Shown: positions 24,895 through 34,222 of the stretch, one piece after another
How positions within the stretch are numbered: the first letter of the stretch is position 1
Layout of the letters: every line of letters starts with the position of its first letter
Origin: Candidatus Saccharimonadota bacterium
GTDB lineage: Bacteria > Patescibacteriota > Saccharimonadia > Saccharimonadales > Saccharimonadaceae
Assembly (NCBI GenBank): GCA_030645815.1
Contig: JAUSMW010000130.1
Span: 1-58,659 of the forward strand
DNA: 58,659 bases
Direction of reading: 5' to 3'
Program-made: the position numbers and the translations under genes
The notes under the pieces: generated by a model
What the model saw: the letters and a program-made list of their open reading frames with translations, nothing else
Databases searched by the model: none
Told to the model about the DNA's origin: nothing

Positions 24895-25470
24895 TTATTT
24901 TAACAGTTCAGGTAGTTCTTTTTTGAGATCATATAAATTGCCATATACAAGACCTTGCATACCAGCAGCATCGGCACCAGCAATATTCTCGGGTAAATCA
25001 TCAATGAATATACACTGTTCTGGTTCTAGGCCCAAGCGTTCTGCACATAGTTCATATATTTGCGGATGAGGTTTCGTCACACCTTCATCACCACTTTGAA
25101 TAACGGAGTCAAAAACATTATCTAATAGATATTCATCAAACATGTTCTGCATCCAACCACGACCGATATTACTAATTATGCCGATTTTGTAATGGGGTTT
25201 TAACTGCTGCTCAATATAAGTTATCAGTGGAGAGTTTAAATTGTGTTCACTTTCCAATATATCGTTTATTTTTTCTGCTGACTGCCCCACAACTTCGCCT
25301 GATTTTTGCAGAAATTCATCTTTTTCTATGAAACCATAATCTAGTTGATAACTGAGGTTATTGAGCTCTTCTGAATACTGTGGCCAACGCTCTTCTAGTG
25401 CCCTGTGTGCCCCGAGGTATAGCACCCCAAAACAATCAAAAATAATAGCTTTAATGCCCGGTGCTGCCAT
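24895..25470 (-). CDS. HAD-superfamily hydrolase
   Basis: The 191-residue protein shows HAD motif I IIFDCFGVLY (nucleophile Asp; the usual second Asp is Phe, as in some YihX- and haloacid-type members), motif II IISNIG, motif III Lys in GVTKPHPQIYE and motif IV FIDDLPENI. It probably hydrolyses a small sugar- or nucleotide-phosphate; the substrate is unknown. ATG 25470 is chosen over the upstream start at 25500 because GAGTGG lies close by and the conserved core follows. It overlaps dut by 20 nt. Confidence 0.8.
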   Translation of the reverse strand: MAAPGIKAIIFDCFGVLYLGAHRALEERWPQYSEELNNLSYQLDYGFIEKDEFLQKSGEVVGQSAEKINDILESEHNLNSPLITYIEQQLKPHYKIGIISNIGRGWMQNMFDEYLLDNVFDSVIQSGDEGVTKPHPQIYELCAERLGLEPEQCIFIDDLPENIAGADAAGMQGLVYGNLYDLKKELPELLK

Positions 25471-25885
25471 AACCACTCTTTCCCCTTGTTGTATCACCAA
25501 GCGTATCTATTTCGTTCCATTCAATAGTCTCGAATTTAGACAACACCATTTGTGCAACCCTCATACCTGGCTCAACCGTGAAATCTTGGTTACTAAGATT
25601 AACTAATATTGCACATATTTCACCGCGAAAATCTGCGTCAACAGTGCCTACACCATTTGCCGCTGTAATGCCATGCTTTAGGCTCAATCCACTGCGAGCC
25701 CTAATTTGTATTTCATATCCCTTTGGAATCTCTATCGCAAAACCAGCAGGTACCAACTTTCTTTCTAACGGCTTTATAACAATTGGCTCATCAATCGCAG
25801 CAGCTATATCGACACCTGCAGAATCCTCTGTATGATACTTAGGAATTTCTGCCTGAGGATGTAGTTTTTTTATTTTAATTTGCAT
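25451..25885 (-). CDS. dut: dUTP diphosphatase
   Basis: Dut hydrolyses dUTP to dUMP, keeping uracil out of DNA. The 144-residue trimeric-type enzyme shows all five motifs: SAGVDIAA, RSGL, GTVDADFRGEI, GMRVAQMV and the C-terminal RGKSGYGSTG. Its ATG follows the polA stop directly (TAA-ATG), so expression is coupled. It complements the uracil-DNA glycosylase at 16317-16910. Confidence 0.96.
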   Translation of the reverse strand: MQIKIKKLHPQAEIPKYHTEDSAGVDIAAAIDEPIVIKPLERKLVPAGFAIEIPKGYEIQIRARSGLSLKHGITAANGVGTVDADFRGEICAILVNLSNQDFTVEPGMRVAQMVLSKFETIEWNEIDTLGDTTRGKSGYGSTGH

Positions 25886-28405
25886 TTATACTTTGCCCCA
25901 ATCTGAACCAATACTGACATCTACCTTTAGTTTAACGCCAAGATTTGGGTAAACATTTTCCATAGTTTCTTTGAGTATGTTGCCAACTTTTTCAGCATCT
26001 TTTTCTAATGTTACAACTAATATACTGTCATGTATTTGTAACAGTTGAAACCCAAGTCCACCCTCAAGCTTTTCCTCTACCTGCAGCATTGCCATTTTTG
26101 TCAGGTCTGCTGCTGTGCCTTGAATTGGCATATTTGTAGCAGCACGTTCGGCGGCCTGGCGAACTATAAAGTTAGATGATTTTACATCTGGTGTAGGGCG
26201 GCGGCGGCCTAGTAGTGTTTCTACAAATCCATCATTGTGAGCTTTATCACGTAAACTATCCATATAGCCTTTGAGCTTTGGTCTGAGTTCAAAATACTTT
26301 TCGATAAAATCTTTAGCTTCGCCAAAAGTCATGCCGGTACCTACTGCCAAACCATGCGAGCCTTGTCCGTATAGTATGCCAAAATTTACAGCTTTCGCCC
26401 GATAACGCATTTCTTTTGTCACCTCACGAGGTTCTACGCCTGCTATCGAAGCAGCTGTCAGCACGTGAATGTCGTCATCGTTATTAAAAGCATCAATCAT
26501 GGCTTTGTCTCCACTGAGAACCGCTGCCAGGCGTAGCTCAAACTGCGAATAATCGGCACTGACAAATACGTAGCCTTTGTCAGTAATAAATCCTTGGCGA
26601 ATCTTTCGGCCAAGTTCTGTTCTGACAGGAATATTTTGCAAGTTCGGGTCAATGCTAGATAGTCGTCCAGTTGCGGCGACGTCTTGGCGAAAATTTGTGT
26701 GCAAACGGTTATTTTCGTCGGCTAGCTTAGGTAGAGCATCAACATAAGTATTTTTTAACTTGCTCAGTTCACGATGTTTTTCAATGAGCTCGATAATTGG
26801 GTGTTGTCCGTGCAATTTTTCGAGCTCTTTTGCCCCTGTTGAGTAGCCAGTTTTACCTTTTTTAACATTAGTTGTTGGTAGTTGTAATTTATCATATAAA
26901 ACTTCAGCAAGTTGTGATGGACTAGCCATATTGAACTCGGAACCAACAGATTCGTATGCCTGTTTTTCGATTTCGGCTAGTTGCTTTGCTAAATCTTTGC
27001 TCATGACATCAAAAAACTTTGGATCAATCTTTATGCCTTTGTGCTCCATGCGAGCTAATACATTGACTAATGGAAAATCAATCTCATGAGCCACTTTTTC
27101 TACACCAGGTAGTTCTTTGAAAGCTTCTGTTTGCTGCTCGTATATAGACCACAATGCTGCAAGTGTCTTGCTGCCGTCATCTTCGGCTAAATCTACCATC
27201 GCCAAATCCTCCAAACTCAGTACTGCGCGTGATGCATCGAGTAAAAAGCTGGCTTGTCGAATATCATGATGGACTGTTGGTAATTCATTACCAATATCAA
27301 GCAGTGATTTGAGAATAGATTTACTGTCATAAGCAGTTATTTTAGATTTTTTTAGTAGACTTGGGGCTTCGTCGATACACACTATATAACCAGTGTCAGC
27401 GTTTGGTGAAAGTATCAATTTGTCTTCGATAGGTGTGATTACTACGTTTTCGGCCATGATTATACTTGTCCTGCCCGAATCGTCCATTGGTGCAATTGTG
27501 GCTGGTTTTAAACTAGTGTTTTCACGCTGTTCACCCTGCATACCTTCGGGTAGACTCTTTAGCAAGCTACGGAATTCTAACTTTTCTAGCATTTCACGTA
27601 GCTTTTCACGATCCAGCTTGTCTATGTCTGTAGTGCTAGGGTTAAATTTTATTGGAGCATCCGTCCATATTCGTGCGATTTCCTTACTCATGTAGGCGCT
27701 ATCTTTACCAGCAACTAACTTGTCATGAACTCCACCGGTAATCTCATCAATGTGTTCGTAAATTCCATCTAGTGTTTCGTATTTTTGTAGCAGAGTCGTC
27801 GCTGTTTTGGCTCCGACGCCGGGCACTCCGGGAATATTGTCAGAACTATCACCTTGTAGTGATTTTAAGTCTAAAAATTGGCTTTGTTTGAGACCATATT
27901 TTTCTTCGAATGATTTGAGATTGAATTGTTCAATTTGCGAGAAACCTTTTTTGAGCGCATAGACATGTGTGTCTTTGTCTATCAATTGCAACATGTCCAA
28001 ATCAGAGGTAATCAAGACAGTCTCTACACCTTTTTTATTAGCATCCTCGGACAAAGCACCCATGATATCGTCGGCTTCATAGTCATCGAACTCATATAAC
28101 GGCCAACCAAAAGCCTCTAATAGCTCATGCAAGATTGGAACTTGCGCATAAAAATCGGGTGGTGCTGGCTTGCGGCCAGCTTTGTAGTCCGGATAAATTT
28201 CTTTGCGCCGACGAATATTAGTTTTTGGCTTGTCCCATGCAACCGCAACATAATCTGGTTTGAGGGTTTTGATAACCTCGAGCGATAGTGCAGCAAAACC
28301 ATACACGCCGCCTGTTGGCGTGCCGTCACGCATACTGAGGTTTGGCATCGCATAGTAACCACGATAAAATACGGACTTTCCGTCGATAACAACAAGTCTC
28401 TTCAT
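25886..28405 (-). CDS. polA: DNA polymerase I
   Basis: The 839-residue protein has an N-terminal 5'-3' exonuclease domain (LVVIDGKSVFYRGYYAM ... YEADDIMGAL, GVPGVGAKTA), a degenerate 3'-5' exonuclease region (about 305-450, without the DTE triad) and a family A polymerase domain: motif A ADYSQFELR, motif B RYRAKAVNFGILYGQG, motif C QIHDSILV (790-797). Motif C has Ser794 where HDE is usual. It thus should fill gaps and remove primers without proofreading. The ATG is fixed by the conserved N-terminus and lies 7 nt after a TATAAT, so the mRNA should be leaderless. It heads the polA-dut-HAD-mutM-holA run. Confidence 0.96.
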   Translation of the reverse strand: MKRLVVIDGKSVFYRGYYAMPNLSMRDGTPTGGVYGFAALSLEVIKTLKPDYVAVAWDKPKTNIRRRKEIYPDYKAGRKPAPPDFYAQVPILHELLEAFGWPLYEFDDYEADDIMGALSEDANKKGVETVLITSDLDMLQLIDKDTHVYALKKGFSQIEQFNLKSFEEKYGLKQSQFLDLKSLQGDSSDNIPGVPGVGAKTATTLLQKYETLDGIYEHIDEITGGVHDKLVAGKDSAYMSKEIARIWTDAPIKFNPSTTDIDKLDREKLREMLEKLEFRSLLKSLPEGMQGEQRENTSLKPATIAPMDDSGRTSIIMAENVVITPIEDKLILSPNADTGYIVCIDEAPSLLKKSKITAYDSKSILKSLLDIGNELPTVHHDIRQASFLLDASRAVLSLEDLAMVDLAEDDGSKTLAALWSIYEQQTEAFKELPGVEKVAHEIDFPLVNVLARMEHKGIKIDPKFFDVMSKDLAKQLAEIEKQAYESVGSEFNMASPSQLAEVLYDKLQLPTTNVKKGKTGYSTGAKELEKLHGQHPIIELIEKHRELSKLKNTYVDALPKLADENNRLHTNFRQDVAATGRLSSIDPNLQNIPVRTELGRKIRQGFITDKGYVFVSADYSQFELRLAAVLSGDKAMIDAFNNDDDIHVLTAASIAGVEPREVTKEMRYRAKAVNFGILYGQGSHGLAVGTGMTFGEAKDFIEKYFELRPKLKGYMDSLRDKAHNDGFVETLLGRRRPTPDVKSSNFIVRQAAERAATNMPIQGTAADLTKMAMLQVEEKLEGGLGFQLLQIHDSILVVTLEKDAEKVGNILKETMENVYPNLGVKLKVDVSIGSDWGKV

Positions 28406-28412
28406 ACTATCT

Positions 28413-28418
28413 ATTATA
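28413..28418 (-). promoter_or_regulatory. Leaderless -10 of polA
   Basis: TATAAT on the minus strand (28418-28413) lies 7 nt before the ATG at 28405. The -35 is poor (TGATTA at 18 nt). There is no SD. Confidence 0.65.
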
Positions 28419-28439
28419 GTATGATTTGTCTGTAAATAA

Positions 28440-29033
28440 TCACCATTTAAAAACCTGAATCATACATTGCGTATATGTAGATGTACGGGTTGTGTAGGCT
28501 GCGTCGCTTAGTGTCATCTCAGAGTACGGCTGGCTCAAGACACCTGGAATACCGCAGTCTGTGTTTGGACCTACACAATATTGTAATATGGCACGATTAT
28601 CACCGTAATAGTTTGATTGATACCACATTGAACCCTTTGGATTATTACACCATTTGCCAAGTTCAAAATTTTTAACACCAGAGTAGTTAAGTATCTGCTG
28701 GTTTAATGTAGAATCCCATGCGGTAGGTCCCCACCAGTTATCGCTAGTTGGACATGTTCCACCTGTAACTGCGCTTGCTGGTGCTATACAAGTTCCATAA
28801 CCTCCGCCTGTAGTGGTGCTGCCTTGCGGGATGGTACCAGTTTCTGTATATAGTGCATTGAGTCCTTTAATAAAGGCTTTTGCATTACTTATGACTTTCG
28901 TAGACTCAGCTCGTTCTTGTATGCCGTTATAGCCAATTATTATGAGTGCCGCTAATATGCCGATTATCACAATAACTATTAAAAGTTCGACAATTGTAAA
29001 GCCTTTAGAGTAAAAATTACTCGATTTGTACAT
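28440..29033 (-). CDS. Type IV prepilin-like protein
   Basis: The 197-residue protein begins MYKSSNFYSKG-FTIVELLIVIV, a classic class III leader with cleavage after Gly and a Glu at position +5, followed by the pilin N-terminal helix (to about residue 40). The mature part is Gly/Ser/Thr-rich with several Cys (for example GTCIAP, GTCPTS, KWCNN, QYCVG, DCGIPG), suggesting disulphides. It would be processed by a prepilin peptidase not seen here and assembled into a pilus or pseudopilus. The gene stands alone, between rpoD and polA. Confidence 0.9.
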   Translation of the reverse strand: MYKSSNFYSKGFTIVELLIVIVIIGILAALIIIGYNGIQERAESTKVISNAKAFIKGLNALYTETGTIPQGSTTTGGGYGTCIAPASAVTGGTCPTSDNWWGPTAWDSTLNQQILNYSGVKNFELGKWCNNPKGSMWYQSNYYGDNRAILQYCVGPNTDCGIPGVLSQPYSEMTLSDAAYTTRTSTYTQCMIQVFKW

Positions 29034-29057
29034 ACATATATTTAAGCACGCTTAAAA

Positions 29058-29085
29058 AGCATAAGCAAAGTACTGTCTATTTCAA
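29058..29085 (-). promoter_or_regulatory. Promoter of the prepilin gene
   Basis: TTGAAA (29085-29080, within the last rpoD codons), 16 nt and TATGCT (29063-29058) on the minus strand. A perfect inverted repeat TTTAAGC/GCTTAAA at 29041-29056 overlaps the predicted start site and could be an operator. Confidence 0.55.
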
Positions 29086-30066
29086 GTACTCGTGTAGTTT
29101 TTTGACGTCTTTGTGCTTGCGTAGTTTTGCCAATGCTTTGGCTTCGATTTGTCGTATACGCTCACGAGTGACACTAAATTCTTGTCCGACTTCCTCTAGC
29201 GTGTGGCTTTTGCCGTCATCTAGACCAAATCGCATACGTAGTATCTTTTGTTCGCGCTCGCTTAGACTACCTAGAACTTCTTGGACTTGCTCTTTTAATA
29301 GTTGGTCAGCAGCAGAATCAACAGGACTGGCCATGTCTTCGTCCTCGATGAAATCACCAAGCACTGAATCTTCTTCTTCACCATCGCGTCCTACACCGGC
29401 GTCCAAACTATGGATATCTTGTTTAATCTTGATGACATACTCAACCTTTGCTGGCTCCATATCGAGCTCTTTGGCTAGTTCTTCGATAGTAGGTTCGCGG
29501 TTTAGCTCTTGAGTCATGCGACGTTGTGTACGCAGCAATTTGTTGATAGTTTCAACCATGTGCACAGGGATACGAATCACACGAGCTTGGTCAGCAATCG
29601 CACGTGTAATTGCCTGGCGAATCCACCATGTAGCGTAGGTAGAAAATTTAAAACCTTTGTCAGGATCAAATTTCTCGACAGCACGTAGTAAACCGGTGTT
29701 ACCTTCCTGAATAAGGTCTAGAAAATCTAGTCCACGACCTGAATATCGCTTTGCAATCGATACAACCAAACGCATGTTGGCTTCGGCCATTTTGTCTTTA
29801 GCTTTTTTGTCACCTTTGACTACTTTTTGAGCAAGCGCCAGCTCTTCATCGGGTTTTAATAGTGGTATTTTACCAATTTCACGCAGATACAAACGCACTG
29901 AGTCATCTGATATATCATCAGAAAAATCAGTTTGCTCTACCGCTTCACTCTCTTCTTCCGCCTCTTCTGCTTTTAATTCATCTGGTGCTGGTTCTTCGAA
30001 TCCTAATAGGTCATTATCCTGCAGAATATCATCATCGTCAGCGATTATTACTTTTTTCTGTGCCAA
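29077..30066 (-). CDS. rpoD: RNA polymerase primary sigma factor
   Basis: The 329-residue sigma70 has an acidic N-terminus without full region 1.1, region 1.2 ([16 protein letters not shown]), region 2 with the -10-reading block ([19 protein letters not shown]), region 3 and region 4 helix-turn-helix ([20 protein letters not shown]). The promoters in this window, TTGACA-like and TATAAT-like, fit it. The start is TTG at 30066; AAGGAG lies 7 nt upstream inside the end of dnaG, and no ATG exists nearby. dnaG and rpoD are 1 nt apart, the core of the macromolecular synthesis operon, here without rpsU. Confidence 0.96.
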   Translation of the reverse strand: MAQKKVIIADDDDILQDNDLLGFEEPAPDELKAEEAEEESEAVEQTDFSDDISDDSVRLYLREIGKIPLLKPDEELALAQKVVKGDKKAKDKMAEANMRLVVSIAKRYSGRGLDFLDLIQEGNTGLLRAVEKFDPDKGFKFSTYATWWIRQAITRAIADQARVIRIPVHMVETINKLLRTQRRMTQELNREPTIEELAKELDMEPAKVEYVIKIKQDIHSLDAGVGRDGEEEDSVLGDFIEDEDMASPVDSAADQLLKEQVQEVLGSLSEREQKILRMRFGLDDGKSHTLEEVGQEFSVTRERIRQIEAKALAKLRKHKDVKKLHEYLK

Positions 30067-30067
30067 T

Positions 30068-31804
30068 TTAAGACTCCTTTATAATTTCGTTAAGTTCTAC
30101 TACTAACTTTTCTTTTGCTTTTTTGTCGCCGGCTACTTCAGCCTGTTTCAAAGCCTCATTTAGTTGCCGTTTTTTGTATTCTCGAGTTTGGTTTTTTACC
30201 AGCCTAACCAGTTTTGCAGTTTCATCGTAGCGATCAATTTCGCCCCACTGCTTATAACGTTCGTCAGCTCTTAATAACAACACTTTAACATATGTATCTA
30301 ACTCCTGTAAAGAGTCGGGTATGTCGCCGCTCAGGTCGATGTCCGGCATTGTTTTCATATATTGCAGTAGTGCCTTTTGTTGGTCTGCTTCAAAATCATC
30401 CGGATTCATTTCTATCAACAGCCCCCTCACCTTTGGATCCATGACAGCAATGGCTAGTAGCTTGTCTTGGTTTTTTCGCTCAGTTGAAGTAGCTTTAGGT
30501 CGCTCGACATTAATTTTCTTTAAAACCTGGTCATCGGGTTGGCTAAATGAATGGAGTTTGCTTTTAACAGCATCCAGGCTAACGCCTGTTTTATCTGCAA
30601 TAATCTTCATATAGTGTTCTGACTCGATAGAATCGCGAAGCTTACCTATTATATTGAGCCCAGCGCTCGAATAGTGACGCTTGCCCTCGGCTGTCGAGAT
30701 ATCGTAGCGTTTTTCGTATTCTGCGAGCACCCAGTCAACAACAGGTTTCGCAGTCTTTATTGCATCTTTCCATAACTCGGGGTCGTGCTGTATCAGCTCA
30801 TCAGGGTCTTTGTGTTCTTCGGGCAAACTAATAATAGTGAGCTCTATGCCTAGTTGTTGGCTCATTTCAATTGCACGTTCTGTGGCTGCCAATCCCGCTC
30901 GGTCGTTGTCAAAAGCTAGTGTGATATTGCTACTCAACCTTTTAATAATCTTTAAATGTTGTTCGGTCATGGCGGTACCTGCGGTTGCCACAACATTATG
31001 AATACCAGCTTGATGCGAGCTAATAACATCTACGTTACCTTCGACAATAACTGCCTTGTCTTGCTTGCGAATTGCATCTTTTGCTAGGTGTAGTCCGTAA
31101 ACATGACGAGATTTGTCATACAGTAGTGTCTGGGGTGTATTGAGGTATTTTGGAGCTTTTGGGTCATTGGCAATGAGTCGCCCTGTAAAGCCAATCACCT
31201 GACCTGAAGCATCTTGCAAAGCCAGCATTAATCGGCTACGAAACAAATCTTTTCCGGCACGATTCATCATGCCAGCATCTTTTATTTCACTGTCTTTGAA
31301 ACCCTTTTTCCTTAGAAACGTCACAATTGAATCAATTGCATTTGGGGCATAGCCAATTTTAAAATCTTGGATAACTTTCTTGTTCAATTTGCGAGTTTTA
31401 GTAACGTATTCCAATGCATGCTGATTTTTAACGAGTGTCTGTTGATAGTAGTGCGAAGCAGCCTCTAGCAACTCATACAAGCGTTCTTTCTTTTTACCCA
31501 AGCCTTTGTCTGCGGCCTGATACATACTGAGGTCGACACCTGCCTTTCGTGCCAATAATTCCATAGCACCTCGAAAATCGAGACCTTCAACTTGCATGAT
31601 AAAACTATATATATCACCACCTTGGTTTGATGAAAAATCATACCACACGTGCTTGTCAGGACTCACCATAAAACTAGGCGTCTTTTCATCATTGAAGGGG
31701 CTCAGGCCTTTAAAGCTTCGGCCAGCACGCTGTAAGCGAACATACTCGCCTATTACATCCTCGATATTTATCCTGGAACGGATGTCCTCTTTTGCATCTT
31801 GCAT
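30068..31804 (-). CDS. dnaG: DNA primase lacking zinc ligands
   Basis: DnaG makes RNA primers. The 578-residue protein has the N-terminal zinc-ribbon fold region (1-95), the TOPRIM core ([27 protein letters not shown]) and a C-terminal helicase-binding domain. In the N-terminal region the CHC2 ligands are all replaced: S35, N38, D56 and S59 stand where Cys, His, Cys, Cys are normal, although the surrounding sequence ([16 protein letters not shown]) is well kept. The domain probably folds without zinc. The ATG at 31804 is fixed by family N-terminus and lies 6 nt after an extended TATAAT, implying a leaderless mRNA. Confidence 0.94.
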   Translation of the reverse strand: MQDAKEDIRSRINIEDVIGEYVRLQRAGRSFKGLSPFNDEKTPSFMVSPDKHVWYDFSSNQGGDIYSFIMQVEGLDFRGAMELLARKAGVDLSMYQAADKGLGKKKERLYELLEAASHYYQQTLVKNQHALEYVTKTRKLNKKVIQDFKIGYAPNAIDSIVTFLRKKGFKDSEIKDAGMMNRAGKDLFRSRLMLALQDASGQVIGFTGRLIANDPKAPKYLNTPQTLLYDKSRHVYGLHLAKDAIRKQDKAVIVEGNVDVISSHQAGIHNVVATAGTAMTEQHLKIIKRLSSNITLAFDNDRAGLAATERAIEMSQQLGIELTIISLPEEHKDPDELIQHDPELWKDAIKTAKPVVDWVLAEYEKRYDISTAEGKRHYSSAGLNIIGKLRDSIESEHYMKIIADKTGVSLDAVKSKLHSFSQPDDQVLKKINVERPKATSTERKNQDKLLAIAVMDPKVRGLLIEMNPDDFEADQQKALLQYMKTMPDIDLSGDIPDSLQELDTYVKVLLLRADERYKQWGEIDRYDETAKLVRLVKNQTREYKKRQLNEALKQAEVAGDKKAKEKLVVELNEIIKES

Positions 31805-31810
31805 ATTGCT

Positions 31811-31819
31811 ATTATAACA
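31811..31819 (-). promoter_or_regulatory. Leaderless extended -10 promoter of dnaG-rpoD
   Basis: TGTTATAAT on the minus strand (31819-31811) is a perfect extended -10, placed 6 nt before the dnaG ATG. No convincing -35 or SD is present. Confidence 0.75.
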
Positions 31820-31860
31820 CTGTTTACCTCTGTAATTGTTTATGGTTAAATGGTATCACT

Positions 31861-32433
31861 ATGAATCAAAACTATGGTTACGTACAATCTACTCCGCAAA
31901 ATTCCGGTAGTAGATTTTCACGCAAGACACTTTTGTTGGTTGGTGGCTTGGTTGCTGCAATTATTATTGCAATTATCCTATTACTAGGCAGTCAGAAAGG
32001 CAACGGAGTGCAAGTACAACACCTGTTAACTAGGTACGATAACCTGCAGACTATGCTTTCAGACAAAAAAACGACTAGAAATCTAAAGAACCAAGAACTT
32101 AGCAAAGTTGTCACTAGTTTTAACCTGGTTGTGACAACAGATACAAATGATTTAAAAACAGCGCTAGGTACTAAATTACCAGCCAAAATTGACGATTCCG
32201 TGATTATCGCTGAATCAGATGCTACGACTGAAAAGACTATAGAAGACGCCTACCTAGAAAATAAATTAGATGTTGTGTATGCAGATGTTCTAACAAAAAA
32301 AATAAACTCATTGCGCGCTTTGATATCAGAAACTCATGGTCTCAGTAAAGACCTTAAATTACGAAAAACACTAGAAAGCCTAGATAGTCATTTACGTGAT
32401 ACCAAAAAGCAGATAGAAGATATTAATTTTTAA
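31861..32433 (+). CDS. Membrane-anchored hypothetical protein
   Basis: The 190-residue protein begins MNQNYGYVQS, has one transmembrane segment at about 22-43 (KTLLLVGGLVAAIIIAIILLL) and a mainly helical extracytoplasmic part that may form coiled coils. I chose ATG 31861 because conserved-looking sequence starts there; the longer frame reaches back over the dnaG promoter. It is divergent from dnaG and its end overlaps the convergent yjbR gene by 11 nt. No family is recognised. Confidence 0.65.
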   Translation: MNQNYGYVQSTPQNSGSRFSRKTLLLVGGLVAAIIIAIILLLGSQKGNGVQVQHLLTRYDNLQTMLSDKKTTRNLKNQELSKVVTSFNLVVTTDTNDLKTALGTKLPAKIDDSVIIAESDATTEKTIEDAYLENKLDVVYADVLTKKINSLRALISETHGLSKDLKLRKTLESLDSHLRDTKKQIEDINF

Positions 32434-32758
32434 CTAGTTCGTAACTGAGTCGGGCTAGGTCAAAAATCTCTTGATTATTTAGTTGGCCACTACAGATCAC
32501 TGTGTTCCAGTGTTTTTTGTTCAAATGATAGCCTGGAACGATGGTCTCGTATTTTTCACGCAATGTTATTGCCAGTTGAGGGTCACACTTGAGACTCACT
32601 CGCAACGGGTCTGATTTTTCACCAATAATTGCAAACATTTTGCCGCCACCAGTCTCTTTGTGTCCTATTTTATATACCGCAGCATCTTTGCCAAATGGAT
32701 AATCCAACCATGTATCAGGTAGGCTCAGTAAATATTCTTCTATTTCTTTGTGTGTCAT
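32423..32758 (-). CDS. YjbR/MmcQ-family protein
   Basis: The 111-residue protein has the typical MmcQ/YjbR layout: IEEYLLSLPDTWLDYPFGKDAAVYKIG, then MFAIIG, LKCDPQLAITLRE, PGYHLNKKHWNTV. The fold is double-stranded-DNA-binding-like; the function of the family is poorly defined. It overlaps the end of orn by 4 nt (ATGA), indicating coupling. Confidence 0.85.
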   Translation of the reverse strand: MTHKEIEEYLLSLPDTWLDYPFGKDAAVYKIGHKETGGGKMFAIIGEKSDPLRVSLKCDPQLAITLREKYETIVPGYHLNKKHWNTVICSGQLNNQEIFDLARLSYELVKN

Positions 32759-33300
32759 ATTTTTACTTTGTCTAAGTAATATTTTAGTTCCATTATCGAA
32801 CCGCGAATATCACCAAGTGCTCTGTGCTCGCCTGGTTTGGCAAATTTTTTACTAAACTTACCTTCGAACACAACTTTCCATGCACTGACGTCTAGCATGC
32901 GGTAGTGTAGTTTTTTATCTAGACGACCCCATTCATTGGCAATAAACTTTCTGTCTTGATGGATGGAATTACCAGCTAATAATACTGGTTTTTCATCTGT
33001 GAAATACTCTGCAATAAAACCTAGTAGTTCATTTTCAATTGTTCTACCAGAGCGACCTTTATCGAGGTTTTGTTTTACCAGAGAGTCACGTGATTCGGGA
33101 TTTTCATTCCAAAATTTCGCTTCTAAAGCCATACGTTGCTCAACCAATCTAGGGCCAACTTTTATCACAGCCTCGTAAGTGGCGATCTCATTAAAGTCCC
33201 AGTCTGTTGCAATTGCGGCAACTTCCATTATCCTGTCCTCGATTGGATCTAGGCCTGTCATTTCTAGGTCAACCCATAAAATTTTTGCTGTTTTAGTCAT
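32755..33300 (-). CDS. orn: Oligoribonuclease
   Basis: Orn degrades 2-5 nt RNA fragments, and dinucleotides such as pGpG from c-di-GMP turnover. The 181-residue DEDDh enzyme shows WVDLEMTGLD (Exo I), the NSIHQDRKFI region (Exo II) and HRALGDI (Exo III). It could finish c-di-GMP breakdown for the GGDEF protein at 3923-4936, but that is inference. A TATAAT lies 7 nt before its ATG, so an extra leaderless promoter inside the operon is possible. Confidence 0.95.
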   Translation of the reverse strand: MTKTAKILWVDLEMTGLDPIEDRIMEVAAIATDWDFNEIATYEAVIKVGPRLVEQRMALEAKFWNENPESRDSLVKQNLDKGRSGRTIENELLGFIAEYFTDEKPVLLAGNSIHQDRKFIANEWGRLDKKLHYRMLDVSAWKVVFEGKFSKKFAKPGEHRALGDIRGSIMELKYYLDKVKI

Positions 33301-33308
33301 TGGTTCAA

Positions 33309-33716
33309 TTATATATCACTCTTTGGAGTAAATTGTAAGCTGAGCGAGTTTATACAATATCGCTGGTCAGTTGGTGTATCGAATTTTTCGCCCGTAAATA
33401 TATGTCCTAAATGTCCACCACAATTTGCACAAGTTACTTCTGTTCGCTGTGCACCGAATGAATTGTCCTGGTGAAATTCAACACTACCATCAATTGCATC
33501 GTAAAAACTTGGCCAGCCACACTGTGCATCAAATTTTGTATTACTAGCGAATAGTTTCGCACCACAAGCAGCGCATTTGTAAGTACCTGGATCAAACACA
33601 TTATCATATTCACCCGAAAAAGGAGCTTCTGTAGCCTTCTTTCGCAGAACACTATATTGTTCTGGGCTGAGCTGTGTACGCCACTCATTATCCGACTTTT
33701 TTATCTTTGACGCCAC
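33309..33716 (-). CDS. msrB: Peptide methionine sulfoxide reductase MsrB
   Basis: MsrB reduces R-methionine sulfoxide. The 135-residue enzyme keeps both zinc pairs (CAAC and CANC), the CGWPSF motif and the catalytic Cys in RYCINS. So metal ligands are fully kept here, unlike in DnaG. The start is GTG at 33716, 3 nt after the mscL stop; no strong SD is seen. It has no signal peptide and should be cytosolic. Confidence 0.95.
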   Translation of the reverse strand: MASKIKKSDNEWRTQLSPEQYSVLRKKATEAPFSGEYDNVFDPGTYKCAACGAKLFASNTKFDAQCGWPSFYDAIDGSVEFHQDNSFGAQRTEVTCANCGGHLGHIFTGEKFDTPTDQRYCINSLSLQFTPKSDI

Positions 33717-33719
33717 TGA

Positions 33720-34163
33720 TTAATTCTTTCTTTTATCAAGCTTGTCTAACCCTAACATGTGAACGATGAGATATATAACAATCGCGATTACTATGAAATT
33801 AACGAGGTCATTGAGGAACACGCCGTAATGTAAGATTGCTTGCTTGCCACCAGTCTTGCCGATCGTCATTTCTAATCCTTTTAGACCTTCGGCTGAACCC
33901 AGTACAAAACCAAGTGGTGGCATGACTACGTTATCAATCAATGATTTGACTAAAATTGTCACTGCTCCACCTAATACTAAACCAACTGCGAGACCTACGA
34001 CGCCTTGTGTCCGGATAAAGTCCATGAAACCATAGGCATGTTTGGCACTATGACCTTTTACTTTTGTGGCTACAGTTTTTTTACGACGTCCTTTTGGTGC
34101 ATCGACATCAATCGCACTGTTGGCTGTCGCAAATTCAACTGTCTTACTTTTCTTTCGTATCAT
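33720..34163 (-). CDS. mscL: Large-conductance mechanosensitive channel
   Basis: MscL opens under membrane tension to release osmolytes. The 147-residue protein has a basic N-terminal extension of about 40 residues (KGRRKKTVATKVKGHSAKH), then FMDFIRTQGVVGLAVGLVLGG (first helix), a periplasmic loop with MPPLGFVLG and the second helix (FIVIAIVIYLIVHML), and a charged tail. AAGGAG precedes the ATG. The extension is longer than usual and could bind nucleic acid or lipid headgroups. Confidence 0.94.
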   Translation of the reverse strand: MIRKKSKTVEFATANSAIDVDAPKGRRKKTVATKVKGHSAKHAYGFMDFIRTQGVVGLAVGLVLGGAVTILVKSLIDNVVMPPLGFVLGSAEGLKGLEMTIGKTGGKQAILHYGVFLNDLVNFIVIAIVIYLIVHMLGLDKLDKRKN

Positions 34164-34190
34164 TCTATAAACTCCTTACAAATTATCAAT

Positions 34191-34199
34191 ATTATAGCA
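34191..34199 (-). promoter_or_regulatory. Extended -10 promoter of mscL
   Basis: TGCTATAAT on the minus strand (34199-34191), about 28 nt before the ATG and followed by AAGGAG. The -35 is weak. Unlike dnaG and argS, this gene has a short leader. Confidence 0.6.
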
Positions 34200-34222
34200 T
34201 TTTATTAGATTTTATGCGAGTT

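Noticed and set aside
29041-29056. TTTAAGC/GCTTAAA palindrome as rpoD terminator
   Set aside because: The stem is AT-rich and lacks a proper T-run at the right place; more likely an operator or chance near the prepilin start.
16317-31804. Frameshift or sequencing error as cause of missing Cys in the glycosylase, MutM and DnaG
   Set aside because: Frames are intact on both sides of each site, and changes are full codon replacements at isolated positions in well-kept sequence.
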